The notes: generated from the letters alone by a model not told the origin. 21,755 bases of DNA from JBEKZD01 sp050013395 (GCA_050013395.1 JBEKFI010000046.1:1-21755); one strand, 5' to 3'; shown: positions 13,573 to 21,328, numbered from the stretch's first letter. Numbers and translations are program-made.

Positions 13573-13650
13573 GTATGGGCGGGGCGCGATCCCGCCACGG
13601 CGGGAGCGCGCCGAATGGTATGCGGACGGCCCGGCGGTCCGTCCCTACCA
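13573..13650. repeat. two hairpin repeats between the LarA-like and PHP genes
   Basis: GGCGCGATCCCGCCACGGCGGGAGCGCGCC-like pairing (left about 13578-13607, with a CCCGCC/GGCGGG core) is followed by GCGGACGGCCC...GGTCCGT and a CCCTACC tail. They fill the gap upstream of the LarA-like start and beyond the PHP gene stop. No ribosome site or gene is visible here. Confidence 0.7.
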
Positions 13651-13666
13651 ACATTGAGAGATGGAT

Positions 13667-14449
13667 TCATCGCAGCGGAACGAAGTGGTGTTTACGTTGC
13701 GTGAATCGGCGGATCTTCTCGTAGCCGCAGCGGCGCGCCAGCGCAACCGCCTTGTCGAAATCAGCGGCGACATCCTGCGGCACATGTGCGTCGCTGCCCA
13801 GCGTGATCGGGACGTTCAATCGTCGCGCGATTCTCAGAAACTGCTCAGACGGATAGATCTCGCGGCATGGTTTCTTCAACCCCGCCGTGCTGATTTCAAT
13901 GGCTACTCCTGCTTCAGCGACGACACGCAGCGCGTGTTCGAACACCTCTGTAAAATCGGTGCTCGGTCGGAAGTTGAATTTCTTCGGCAGGTCAGGGTGG
14001 GCGAGCGCATCAAACAGCCGTGAGCGCGCCGCTTCTGTCCACACGTCGAAGTATTCGCGCCAGCGGGCCTCGACATTCTCGCCCTCCCAGTCTTCGGCGC
14101 TCCTGTCCACGTGAAATTCGCCGAGGTAGTGTACGCTGCCGAGGAAGAAGTCCCACGGATGCATCGCGGCGAGTTCGCGAATCCAGTCTTCACGTCCGGG
14201 AATGAAATCCACCTCGAGTCCCAGCTTGACCGGAAGCTGCGGAAATCTTCTCTGCGCCTCGCGCACCCAGCCGACGTACGTGTCGAGGTCGGCCAGCCTG
14301 ATGTGCCAATCGGTGTCGCGATTGCCCAGCGGCGCATGATCCGCGCAGCCAATCTCCTGCAGTCCGCGCTCGACCGCCACCTTCGCATAATCGACCGGCT
14401 CGCCAGTTCCATCCGTCAGCCGCGTGTGCATGTGGTAGTCAATCAGCAT
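13667..14449 (-). CDS. PHP-domain phosphatase, histidinol-phosphatase (HisK) type
   Basis: This 260-residue protein starts MLIDYHMHTRLTDGTGEPVD, the PHP first motif (HMH). Further metal ligands appear in EIGCADHAPLG, LGLEVDFIPGRED, FFLGSVHYLGEF, ALAHPDLPKKF and ITLGSDAHVPQDV. HisK-type enzymes remove phosphate from L-histidinol phosphate in histidine synthesis; other PHP phosphoesterases look similar, so the substrate is probable, not certain. An open frame continues upstream to 14701, but that extension has no family similarity and the PHP fold starts at residue 1 of the chosen reading, so ATG 14449 is used. No other his gene is nearby. No good ribosome site was found. Confidence 0.87.
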   Translation of the reverse strand: MLIDYHMHTRLTDGTGEPVDYAKVAVERGLQEIGCADHAPLGNRDTDWHIRLADLDTYVGWVREAQRRFPQLPVKLGLEVDFIPGREDWIRELAAMHPWDFFLGSVHYLGEFHVDRSAEDWEGENVEARWREYFDVWTEAARSRLFDALAHPDLPKKFNFRPSTDFTEVFEHALRVVAEAGVAIEISTAGLKKPCREIYPSEQFLRIARRLNVPITLGSDAHVPQDVAADFDKAVALARRCGYEKIRRFTQRKHHFVPLR

Positions 14450-14706
14450 CCGCCGCAGTGTAGTGCAAGGTCGGCGGAGGGCAAAGCTTGAATTGGAATC
14501 GAGAAGCGGCATGTCCGGGATGGAAATTCCATGCACCGTCACACCGTTTGAAGCCTGCGAGAAAACCATCGACAGACCGAAGTTCGCGGCATTCCTTATT
14601 GATAATTCCGGGGCTTCCCAATCACAGTGAAGGCGGCGCGCGTCTGCCGTGATCGGTTTCCTTGGACCTTGCCGCGACGGCGGATTTTCGTTAGATTGCA
14701 CCCGCC

Positions 14707-14835
14707 ATGCTGAAGAAGGCGCTGATTCCGATTCTGCTGATCGTTGGCATCATCCTGCTGCTGACGGCGGTGGCGTATTGGTATTCTCAAAAAGAAAGCG
14801 AAGACTGGCCTTTTAAATCCGAGCATCATCATTAG
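14707..14835 (+). CDS. 42-residue single-pass membrane peptide
   Basis: ATG 14707 opens a 42-codon frame: MLKKALIPILLIVGIILLLT is a positively charged start leading into one membrane helix (about residues 4-24), followed by a short polar tail AYWYSQKESEDWPF and a His-rich end SEHHH. The stop lies eight bases before the ATG of the VOC-fold gene, whose AGGAAATC ribosome site overlaps this gene's stop, suggesting co-transcription. There is no obvious ribosome site upstream. I do not recognise a family. The gap 14450-14706 before it shows no gene in a convincing frame. Confidence 0.65.
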   Translation: MLKKALIPILLIVGIILLLTAVAYWYSQKESEDWPFKSEHHH

Positions 14836-14843
14836 GAAATCAA

Positions 14844-15236
14844 ATGGCGAAGATCAGGAAACTGTTGCATACGCGATATCGGGTGAATGATCTGGAGAAA
14901 ACGGTTCACTTCTACCGCGGCGTACTCGGTCTGAACGAAACGGGCCGTCATAAATCGCCGCGCGGTTCGGAACTCGTGTTCATGAAAGCGCCCGAAAGCG
15001 ATGAGGAAATCGAGTTGTGCTGCTACCCCGGCAGTGGCCCGGTGCAAGTGCAACCCGATCTGACGCATCTGGCGTTCGAGGTGGACGATTTGGAGGAATT
15101 CGCTCGCCAGCTTGAGAAAAAGGGCGTGAAGTTGTCGGACGGACCGACCAGGTCGTCGTCGGGCAGCGTGTTCGCGTTTGTGGACGCGCCGGAAGGTTAC
15201 GAGATTGAGTTGATTCAGCGGGCGAGGAAACCATGA
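14844..15236 (+). CDS. VOC-superfamily (glyoxalase I-like) protein
   Basis: This 130-residue protein has two beta-alpha-beta-beta-beta modules. The candidate metal ligands are His9 (KLLHTRYRVNDLEKTVHFYRG), Glu in EEIELCCYPG, His in PDLTHLAFEVDDLEEF and Glu in EGYEIELIQRA, giving the H/E/H/E set of glyoxalase I. The segment FYRGVLGLNETGRHKSPRG matches lactoylglutathione lyases well. It may isomerise a hemithioacetal of methylglyoxal, but VOC proteins are diverse. Ribosome site AGGA seven bases before ATG. Preceded closely by a small membrane peptide gene. Confidence 0.87.
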   Translation: MAKIRKLLHTRYRVNDLEKTVHFYRGVLGLNETGRHKSPRGSELVFMKAPESDEEIELCCYPGSGPVQVQPDLTHLAFEVDDLEEFARQLEKKGVKLSDGPTRSSSGSVFAFVDAPEGYEIELIQRARKP

Positions 15237-15240
15237 ATCG

Positions 15241-15290
15241 TGGGAGCGACATGCTTGTCGCGACCGGTCGGGGCAGGGATGCCCCTCCCA
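15241..15290. repeat. TGGGAG/CTCCCA inverted-repeat element
   Basis: Outer arms TGGGAG (15241-15246) and CTCCCA (15285-15290) enclose GCGACATGCTTGTCGC and GGGGCAGGGATGCCCC hairpins. It fills the gap between the VOC gene and rpe. Confidence 0.8.
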
Positions 15291-15303
15291 TACAATTGTA
15301 AAA

Positions 15304-15978
15304 ATGACGCAGCACTCCAACATCATCATCGCCCCTTCGATTCTTGCCGGCGATTTTGGCAATTTCGCGCGTGACGCCCAGCGGGTGGAGCAGGGTGGGG
15401 GAGACTGGCTTCACTGTGACGTAATGGATGGTCATTTCGTGCCGAACATCACCTTTGGTCCCGAGACTATCCGCGCCCTTCGCAAGGCGACAAAACTTCC
15501 GCTTGATGTTCATCTCATGATCGCGCGGGCCGATCTTTACTCCGAGCGATTCATCGACGCGGGCGCGGATCACGTCATCGTTCACGTCGAGGCGAGGTAC
15601 GACGTGGCCAAGACGCTGGCATTCATCCGGAGCCGTGGCAAGCGGGCAGGGGTGTCGCTTAATCCGCCGACGCCGGCAGAAAGGGTTTTGCCGTTCCTCG
15701 ACCAGATCGACGAACTGCTGGTGATGACCGTCAATCCGGGTTTCGGCGGACAAGCATTCATACCCGAGGTGCTGGAGAAGATTCGGGTTCTGCGCGACGA
15801 GGCAGATCGACGAAGGCTGGCATTTGAGATCAGCGTCGACGGCGGGATCAGTCCCGAAACTGGACGCCGCTGTGTGGAAGCCGGTGCGAACGTGCTGGTC
15901 GCCGGGAACTCATTGTTTCGCCACAAAACGCTGGATTTGCGGGAGGCGATTCGGGAGTTGAGAACAAGCGTGGTGTAG
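15304..15978 (+). CDS. rpe: ribulose-phosphate 3-epimerase
   Basis: This 224-residue TIM barrel interconverts D-ribulose 5-phosphate and D-xylulose 5-phosphate in the pentose phosphate pathway. Motifs in order: IIIAPSILAGDFGNF, WLHCDVMDGHFVPNITFGP (metal His and catalytic Asp), LPLDVHLMIA (metal His), VMTVNPGFGGQAFIPEVLEK, FEISVDGGISPET (metal and catalytic Asp) and the phosphate-binding VAGNSLFRH. Full length. There is no clear ribosome site before ATG 15304 because a repeat sits just upstream. The TAG stop is formed by the TGTAG arm of the next repeat. Confidence 0.96.
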   Translation: MTQHSNIIIAPSILAGDFGNFARDAQRVEQGGGDWLHCDVMDGHFVPNITFGPETIRALRKATKLPLDVHLMIARADLYSERFIDAGADHVIVHVEARYDVAKTLAFIRSRGKRAGVSLNPPTPAERVLPFLDQIDELLVMTVNPGFGGQAFIPEVLEKIRVLRDEADRRRLAFEISVDGGISPETGRRCVEAGANVLVAGNSLFRHKTLDLREAIRELRTSVV

Positions 15979-16110
15979 CGGCGCTTCCCTGCCCCGAAGG
16001 CTTTCGGGGTGAACGAAGCGCCGTAGAATAGGAAAATGGATTCTGCGCTTCACCACGCTCGTACCGCTCAGAGCGGCACGAGGAGCGTGGTTCACAGAAG
16101 CGCAGCTACA
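15974..16110. repeat. two TGTAGCGGCGC-type elements between rpe and the phosphohexomutase gene
   Basis: GTGTAGCGGCGCTTC... (15974 on) pairs with GAAGCGCCGTAG (about 16014-16025) around a CCCCGAAGGCTTTCGGGG hairpin. A second element has GCGCTTC (about 16047) pairing with GAAGCGC near 16103, with inner GAGCGGCACGAGGAGCGTGG and CACGCTC arms. The first arm provides the rpe stop codon, and the second ends three bases before the ATG at 16114. Confidence 0.8.
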
Positions 16111-16113
16111 ACC

Positions 16114-17649
16114 ATGGAAAAGACTGAGATTAAATTCGGGACAGATGGCTGGCGCGGCGTCATCGCGGAGGATTTTACATTCGACAACGTGCGCCGCGTC
16201 GCGCAAGCCACGGCTGATTACTGGAACACAATAGTGGGGCGGGCGTCTCGCCTGCCAAGCGGACGGGCGGGAGACGTGACTCCGGCGGGCGAGACGCCCG
16301 CCCTACGCAACACAGGCATCGTTGGATACGACAATCGCTTCTTGTCCGAAGTCTACGCGAAGCTCGTGTGTGAAGTGCTGGCGGCCAACGGCATCAAGGC
16401 GTTCTATCCGCCCGTGGCTCCACCGACGCCCGCCGTGAGCTACGCCGTGCGCGACCGGAAACTCTGCGGCGCGGTGATGATCACTGCCAGCCATAATCCT
16501 CCGCAGTTCAACGGCTATAAAGTTAAGGCCGAATTTGCCGGCCCAGCCGATCCGGAGATTTGCAGTCAGATCGAAAAGCGCATTGATCAGTCTCCGGTGC
16601 GGTCGGTCAGCTTCGACGACGCTGTGCACACCGGCGCCATTGAGATTTACGATCCGCGTCCCGCTCACATCGCAGCCGTCAAAAAAATCGTCGATTTGAA
16701 AAAGATCCGCAATGCCAGGCTGAAAGTTATCGTCGATTCGATGCACGGCTGCGGCGGCACCGTGCTGGAGGAAATTGTAGGGCAACCATCTTGGTTGCGG
16801 AGAGGGAAGGGGAGGGCAAGCTGGAAGCTCGCCCTACAGACAATCCGCGCGACGCGCAACCCGTTGTTCGGCGGCGTGAATCCAGAGCCCATTGGGAAGA
16901 ACCTCGGCGCGCTTTGCGACGCGGTAAAGAAATCCCGAGCCGATATTGGGCTCGCCACTGATGGCGATGCTGATCGGATGGGCGTTGTGGATGACAAGGG
17001 CCGCTACGTGTCGATCCAACTCGTGTTCGCGATGCTCTTGCTTCACCTCGTCCGCAATCGCGGCAAGACGAACGGCGTGGTCGTGAAGTCGGCGAATTGC
17101 ACCGTGCTGATTGACCGGATCTGTCGCGCGCACGGGCTGCAATGTGCGGAGGTGCCCGTCGGCTTCAAATACATCTGCGCCAAGATGCGCGAGACGGATG
17201 TGTTGATTGGCGGGGAAGAGAGCGGCGGAATGGGATTCCAGGGTCATATTCCCGAGCGTGACGGTATTCTGGCCAACCTCATGCTGTTGGAGATGCTGGC
17301 GACGACGAAAAAAAGCGTGACGCAGATCGTAGCTGATCTACAAAAGGAATTCGGCAAGAGCGCCTACGACCGCATCGACATGCATTATCCGTTGGAGCAG
17401 CGCGGCAAACTCATCGAAACGTTGCGACGCGATCCGCCGCGCGCGTTGCTCGGCTCGCCGCTGGCCGAGATGAAGGATTTCGACGGGGTGAAGTACGTCG
17501 CGGAGGACGACTCTTGGCTCATGTTCCGCGCGTCGGGCACGGAGCCCATCATCCGCATTTACAGCGAGGCAGCGAGCGCTACACGAGTGCAACGCTTGCT
17601 GGAGTGGGGGAAGTCCCGGGCGATGATGATTGCCACATCCTCGCCGTAG
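16114..17649 (+). CDS. phosphoglucomutase/phosphomannomutase family protein with two in-frame repeat insertions
   Basis: This 511-residue alpha-D-phosphohexomutase moves phosphate between C1 and C6 of hexose phosphates. Start MEKTEIKFGTDGWRGVIAED at ATG 16114; the frame is open upstream to 16036, but only through a repeat. Catalytic features: phosphoserine loop VMITASHNPPQFNGYKVK, magnesium loop LATDGDADRMGVVD, sugar-binding GGEESGGMGFQGH and phosphate-binding FRASGTEPIIRIYSE. Two peptides interrupt the family pattern. About residues 41-66 (GRASRLPSGRAGDVTPAGET and on) separate ATADYW from IVGYDNRFLSE. About residues 221-242 (QPSWLRRGKGRASWKLAL) separate GCGGTVLEEIVG from the strand before RNPLFGGVNPEPIG. 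Both are encoded by hairpin repeats. The main folds seem intact, so activity is plausible. Confidence 0.93.
   Translation: MEKTEIKFGTDGWRGVIAEDFTFDNVRRVAQATADYWNTIVGRASRLPSGRAGDVTPAGETPALRNTGIVGYDNRFLSEVYAKLVCEVLAANGIKAFYPPVAPPTPAVSYAVRDRKLCGAVMITASHNPPQFNGYKVKAEFAGPADPEICSQIEKRIDQSPVRSVSFDDAVHTGAIEIYDPRPAHIAAVKKIVDLKKIRNARLKVIVDSMHGCGGTVLEEIVGQPSWLRRGKGRASWKLALQTIRATRNPLFGGVNPEPIGKNLGALCDAVKKSRADIGLATDGDADRMGVVDDKGRYVSIQLVFAMLLLHLVRNRGKTNGVVVKSANCTVLIDRICRAHGLQCAEVPVGFKYICAKMRETDVLIGGEESGGMGFQGHIPERDGILANLMLLEMLATTKKSVTQIVADLQKEFGKSAYDRIDMHYPLEQRGKLIETLRRDPPRALLGSPLAEMKDFDGVKYVAEDDSWLMFRASGTEPIIRIYSEAASATRVQRLLEWGKSRAMMIATSSP
16233..16307. repeat. hairpin repeat 1 inside the phosphohexomutase gene
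   Basis: About 75 bp with terminal arms GTGGGGCGGGCGTCTCGCC and GGCGAGACGCCCGCCCTAC, largely complementary, and an inner GGACGGGCGGGAGACGTGAC loop. Same family as the repeat in acnA. It adds about 25 codons in frame. Confidence 0.85.
16776..16838. repeat. hairpin repeat 2 inside the phosphohexomutase gene
   Basis: 63 bp with perfect outer arms TGTAGGGC (16776-16783) and GCCCTACA (16831-16838) plus inner GCAACCATCTTGGTTGC and AGCTGGAAGCT hairpins. Length is 21 codons and the frame is kept. Confidence 0.85.
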
Positions 17650-17762
17650 TGCTCCGCCGCGACTTCCAGTTCCCGCCCGACCGTCCGTTCAACAGGTAGC
17701 GAAGAGCGGAAACCAGAACCAGACTAGAGAGAGCGGCCAATTCGCCCATATCAATTGCCTGC

Positions 17763-17779
17763 CCGGCCAGGATGGCCGG
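17763..17779. repeat. short hairpin in the gap before lepA
   Basis: CCGGCCA-GGA-TGGCCGG is a perfect seven-base stem without a T-run. The gap 17650-17859 otherwise shows no supported gene; a short open frame ending RRDFQFPPDRPFNR at about 17699 overlaps the end of the phosphohexomutase gene and was not accepted. Confidence 0.5.
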
Positions 17780-17859
17780 TCAGAGTCGTCCAGATCGAGT
17801 AAGGGTGGGGAAGGGGACTATCCAAAACCGCCAAGGGCTGGTAGAGTGTGCCGCCCAAA

Positions 17860-19656
17860 ATGGACATTTCGCGGATACGAAATTTTTGCATCGTCGCCCA
17901 CATCGATCACGGCAAGACGACGTTGTCGGATCGGTTGCTGGAGGCAACGGGCGCTCTGGAAAAACGCGAAATGCGCGAGCAGGTGTTGGACTCAATGGAC
18001 CTGGAACGTGAGCGCGGCATCACCATCAAGGCGCATCCGGTAACGATGACCTACAAGGCGGAGGATGGCCAGCAATATGAGTTGAACCTGATCGACACGC
18101 CGGGACACGTCGATTTCTCCTACGAAGTGTCGCGCAGCCTCGCGGCCTGCGACGGCGCGTTGCTGGTCGTCGACGCCGCGCAAGGCGTCGAGGCGCAGAC
18201 GGTTGCCAACGTGCATCTCGCGGCCAAGCAGAACCTGACGATCGTGCCAATCATCAATAAGATCGATCTGCCAAACGCGAACGTTGAGGAGACCAAACGC
18301 CAACTCGAGGAGATCCTGGCGATCCCTGCCGATACAGCGATTCTGGCGAGCGCCAAGACCGGCATCGGCGTTCAAGACATCTTGCACGCCGTCATCGAGC
18401 GCATTCCACCACCGCAGCTGGAGCAGGACAACTCCCTGCAGGCGCTGGTGTTTGATTCGATGTTCGATACGTACCGCGGCGTCGTGACGTATGTGCGGTT
18501 GTTTGCAGGCGAGATCGCGCCGGGGATGATGGTTCAGTTGATGAGCACGGGACGCACCTACGAAGTGAAAGATGTCGGCGTGTTCACGCCCAAACCGGCG
18601 TCGCGCCCGAAACTCGGGGCAGGGGGCGTCGGTTACGTGATCGCCAACATCAAGAGCACTGCTGACGTGAAGATCGGCGACACGATGACGGATGCGCGTC
18701 ATCCTGCGGTCAAACCGTTGCACGGTTTCCAACAGGCGCATCCGATGGTGTTCAGCGGCTTGTATCCAATCGACTCGGCCGACTTCGAGCATCTGAAGGC
18801 GGCGCTGGCGAAACTGCAGCTCAACGATTCAGCCTTTCAGTATCAATCGGAAAGCTCGGCAGCGCTGGGCTTCGGTTTTCGCTGTGGCTTCTTGGGGCTG
18901 CTGCACATGGAGATCGTGCAGGAACGGCTGCGCCGGCACTTCGGCATGGACATCATTGCGACCTATCCGAGCGTCATCTACAAAGTGCTCAAGACGGACG
19001 GCGAAATCGTCGAGGTGCACAACCCGATCTACCTGCCCGATCCGTCACAGGTCGATCATATCGAAGAGCCATACGTCCGCGCCTGCATCATTTGTCCGAA
19101 CGAAAACATCGGCGACATGCTCCAATTGATCATGGACAAACGGGGCGAGGTCAAAAAGACCGATTCGATCGATACACGCCGCGTGATGCTGACTGCTGAA
19201 TTGCCGCTCAACGAGATCGTGGTGGATTTCCACGACAAAATCAAAAGCGTCACGCGCGGCTACGGCTCGATGGATTATGAGCCCTGCGGGTATCGCGAAG
19301 GCGACCTCGTCAAGCTCGACATCCTGGTCAACAGCGAACCTGTGGACGCGTTTTCCAGCATCGTCCACCACGGCAAGGCGGAGTCGCGCGGACGCGCGCT
19401 GGCGCTCAAGCTCAGGGAAGTGATCCCGCGACAGTTGTTTCAGGTTGCGATTCAGGCTGCCATCGGCGGCAAGATCATCGCGCGCGAAACCGTGCGGGCA
19501 CTGGCGAAAAACGTCACCGCCAAGTGCTATGGCGGCGACATCACGCGCAAACGCAAGCTTTGGGAAAAACAAAAAGAAGGCAAGAAACGCATGAAACAGA
19601 TCGGCAAGGTGAACATCCCGCAAGAAGCGTTCATCTCGGTGTTGAAGGCGGGGTAG
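17860..19656 (+). CDS. lepA: elongation factor 4 (LepA), ribosome back-translocase GTPase
   Basis: LepA is a translational GTPase that acts on the ribosome and in 30S assembly. The 598-residue reading starts MDISRIRNFCIVAHIDHGKT. G motifs are AHIDHGKTT (P loop), RGITIK, DTPGHVDFSYEVSRSLA, NKIDLPNA and SAKTGIGVQD. The LepA-specific C-terminal domain is present: GYGSMDYEPCGYREGDLVKLD, DAFSSIVHHGKAESRGRAL, and the conserved end RKRKLWEKQKEGKKRMKQIG. A GTG at 17848 would add four residues; the ATG matches the family N-terminus better and neither has a strong ribosome site. Followed 16 bases later by lepB, the classical lepA-lepB pair. Confidence 0.97.
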   Translation: MDISRIRNFCIVAHIDHGKTTLSDRLLEATGALEKREMREQVLDSMDLERERGITIKAHPVTMTYKAEDGQQYELNLIDTPGHVDFSYEVSRSLAACDGALLVVDAAQGVEAQTVANVHLAAKQNLTIVPIINKIDLPNANVEETKRQLEEILAIPADTAILASAKTGIGVQDILHAVIERIPPPQLEQDNSLQALVFDSMFDTYRGVVTYVRLFAGEIAPGMMVQLMSTGRTYEVKDVGVFTPKPASRPKLGAGGVGYVIANIKSTADVKIGDTMTDARHPAVKPLHGFQQAHPMVFSGLYPIDSADFEHLKAALAKLQLNDSAFQYQSESSAALGFGFRCGFLGLLHMEIVQERLRRHFGMDIIATYPSVIYKVLKTDGEIVEVHNPIYLPDPSQVDHIEEPYVRACIICPNENIGDMLQLIMDKRGEVKKTDSIDTRRVMLTAELPLNEIVVDFHDKIKSVTRGYGSMDYEPCGYREGDLVKLDILVNSEPVDAFSSIVHHGKAESRGRALALKLREVIPRQLFQVAIQAAIGGKIIARETVRALAKNVTAKCYGGDITRKRKLWEKQKEGKKRMKQIGKVNIPQEAFISVLKAG

Positions 19657-19672
19657 GGGAGGCAACCATCAC

Positions 19673-20644
19673 ATGGCATGGAAAGATCGCAGAATTCTCA
19701 AACAAGCGCGTGAGTTCGTCGCCGGCTCGCGAAAGCTGTTACGCATACACCGCGACCTGCTTGACCCGCGCAACCTGCAGGAAATCGCACGCGCGTCTGA
19801 CGACCTCGTCGAGGCAGTCAAGACCAAAAACATCGCCGCTGTCAGTTCGCTGCGCGAAAAACTGGAGACGCAACTGGAGAAGTCCTTGCCCAGACAGAAT
19901 CAGCCGGCGTTGCGGGAAAACGTCGAGGTACTGCTCGTCGCGGTCATCGTCGCGATGGCAGTCCGTACCTTTTTCTTTCAACCTTTCAAAATCCCGACGG
20001 GCTCAATGCAGCCAACGCTCTACGGGGTTTATCCGACTCGCCCGCCGTGGTCCATGTTTTACGAACCGCCTCTCCATTACACTAACGGTCGGCCTTCAAT
20101 CATTGAGCAAGTCTTGGGAGTAGCGTTGTACGGCCGGATCTACGATGCGGATGGTTATCGGGCGCGCGGCGACCACATTTTCGTCGATCGGTATACGTAT
20201 CATTTCCGGAAACCGCGCCGGGGCGAAGTCGTCGTGTTCGCCATCGACAACATTCCCTACCTGTTGGGCATGTCGCAGCATGGCCGGGGGACATTTTACA
20301 TCAAGCGCCTGATTGGCCTTGAGCACGATACCGTCCAGATCAAGCCGCCGCATGTCCTTGTGAATGGGAGAGTCATCGATGATCGCCCCGCCTTCGAGCG
20401 CATCTACTCACGGCAGAACGGTTATCACGGCTACACCATTCCCACCGGTCCCACCGGTGCCAAGTGCATACGCAGCGAAAATGACACCTACACCGTGCCG
20501 GCTAAACATCTTTTCGTCCTCGGAGACAATAGCCCCAATAGTCTTGACGGACGCTTCTGGGGATCATTTCCAGAGGAGGACCTCGTCGGCAGGGCGACGC
20601 TGATCTATTGGCCCTTCACCAAGCGGTTTGGTCTGATCGACTAA
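19673..20644 (+). CDS. lepB: signal peptidase I
   Basis: This 323-residue membrane protease cleaves signal peptides after Sec or Tat export. A cytoplasmic N-terminal region of about 80 residues, with a coiled-coil-like charged stretch (ASDDLVEAVKTKNIAAVSSL), precedes one membrane helix (about 84-103). The catalytic Ser111 lies in FKIPTGSMQPTL and the general-base Lys211 in GTFYIKRLIGLEHD; the box E motif is VLGDNSPNSLDGRFWG. The long cytoplasmic extension and the 100-residue spacing between Ser and Lys make it longer than the Bacillus type. GGGAGG eleven bases before ATG 19673 is a good ribosome site, and it is 16 bases after lepA. Confidence 0.95.
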   Translation: MAWKDRRILKQAREFVAGSRKLLRIHRDLLDPRNLQEIARASDDLVEAVKTKNIAAVSSLREKLETQLEKSLPRQNQPALRENVEVLLVAVIVAMAVRTFFFQPFKIPTGSMQPTLYGVYPTRPPWSMFYEPPLHYTNGRPSIIEQVLGVALYGRIYDADGYRARGDHIFVDRYTYHFRKPRRGEVVVFAIDNIPYLLGMSQHGRGTFYIKRLIGLEHDTVQIKPPHVLVNGRVIDDRPAFERIYSRQNGYHGYTIPTGPTGAKCIRSENDTYTVPAKHLFVLGDNSPNSLDGRFWGSFPEEDLVGRATLIYWPFTKRFGLID

Positions 20645-20705
20645 CCGATTCTAAATGTAACCCGCGACTTCCCGACAAAATACAGAACGTCGCACAAGTA
20701 GACTA

Positions 20706-20759
20706 CACATGCTCAACAACACACGCGCATGTTACTTGACTGGGGCACCAACTGTCAAG
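20706..20759. other. two inverted repeats downstream of lepB
   Basis: ACATGC-N14-GCATGT (20706-20731) is followed by CTTGAC-N13-GTCAAG (20735-20759). They lie in the gene-free stretch 20645-20808 between lepB and the leftward edge island. They could be protein-binding sites or part of a replication origin of the neighbouring replicon; nothing more can be said from sequence. Confidence 0.4.
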
Positions 20760-20789
20760 CCTGCGCGGAGCACCCGACCCCCAACGCGA

Positions 20790-20810
20790 ACCCCCGCGCG
20801 GGGTCTTTTC
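20790..20810. terminator. candidate Rho-independent terminator
   Basis: CCCC-GCGC-GGGG followed by TCTTTTC on the plus strand. It lies about 145 bp past the lepB stop and next to the stop of the leftward ORF at 20809. The stem is short and the T-run is interrupted, so the call is tentative. Confidence 0.45.
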
Positions 20811-21174
20811 ATCGCCGCAGCTTCCACTCTTGCCGCGTGTCCTCGACGGCCAGCCAGTACGCCAAGAGCACCGTCGTCAGCGCAGGGTAGATGCCTTCAG
20901 AGAGAACGCGGAGCGCAAGGAGACCGCCGCAGGAGAAGCCGCGCCTTTTGAAATTCTCCGCGAGCGCCGCGTGCAGCGCCCACCACGACACGGAGCTTGT
21001 AGGGATGCGTTTCGCCTGACGTTTGAACAGTGGTTGCGGTCTGTGACCCGAAGAACGCTTTCTGGTCGCGGACACGTCAGAGCGTCGGTGACCAGAAGAC
21101 CGTTTCACGTTACGCGCCGCCAACGGAGAGCTTTGGGGTGGGAGAAGGCTGGCCGCTGTCGCCAGAATGGCCAC
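20809..21174 (-). CDS. small membrane protein, start uncertain
   Basis: The last 60 codons look genuine: SWWALHAALAENFKRRGFSC and GGLLALRVLSEGIYPALTTV lead into a hydrophobic helix (TTVLLAYWLAVED) and a basic tail TRQEWKLRR. Upstream, the frame is low in complexity and repeats KRSSGHR twice, and from 21110 to 21174 it overlaps the zinc-ribbon gene. A start at GTG 20991 would give a 60-residue protein; the full 121-residue frame is given here. I recognise no family. Position behind the Rep-like and zinc-ribbon genes suggests it belongs to the same leftward unit. Confidence 0.5.
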   Translation of the reverse strand: MAILATAASLLPPQSSPLAARNVKRSSGHRRSDVSATRKRSSGHRPQPLFKRQAKRIPTSSVSWWALHAALAENFKRRGFSCGGLLALRVLSEGIYPALTTVLLAYWLAVEDTRQEWKLRR

Positions 21175-21328
21175 TCGGTGACCGCTTGGACAATCGGGGC
21201 CGGAGTGCCGCCCCCATGCAGTCAGTACAGATGATGCCGCTACCGACTCGGTGGACGACCTTCGTGACGCCCGGACCGCAGAACGTCCGCCCGCACACGT
21301 CGCAGTCGATGACGATATCGTCGTCCAT
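21110..21328 (-). CDS. small zinc-ribbon protein
   Basis: This 72-residue protein opens MDDDIVIDCDVCGRTFCGPG and contains two CxxC pairs (CDVC and CTDC) spaced about 25 residues apart, as in a treble-clef or zinc-ribbon finger; the C-terminal half (RPRLSKRSPSGHSGDSGQPS) is basic and low in complexity. Its ATG shares the A of the preceding gene's TGA (TGATG), so translation is probably coupled to the Rep-like gene. Small zinc proteins of this kind are common in phage and plasmid genomes. No precise function. Confidence 0.65.
   Translation of the reverse strand: MDDDIVIDCDVCGRTFCGPGVTKVVHRVGSGIICTDCMGAALRPRLSKRSPSGHSGDSGQPSPTPKLSVGGA

Noticed and set aside
14450..14701. N-terminal extension of the PHP phosphatase frame
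   Set aside because: The PHP fold begins at MLIDYHMH (14449). The extra 84 residues have no family match and the composition looks non-coding.
17630..18043. Plus-strand frame of 137 codons between the phosphohexomutase gene and lepA
   Set aside because: It overlaps lepA in another frame and is Arg/Ser-rich with no domain; a shadow.
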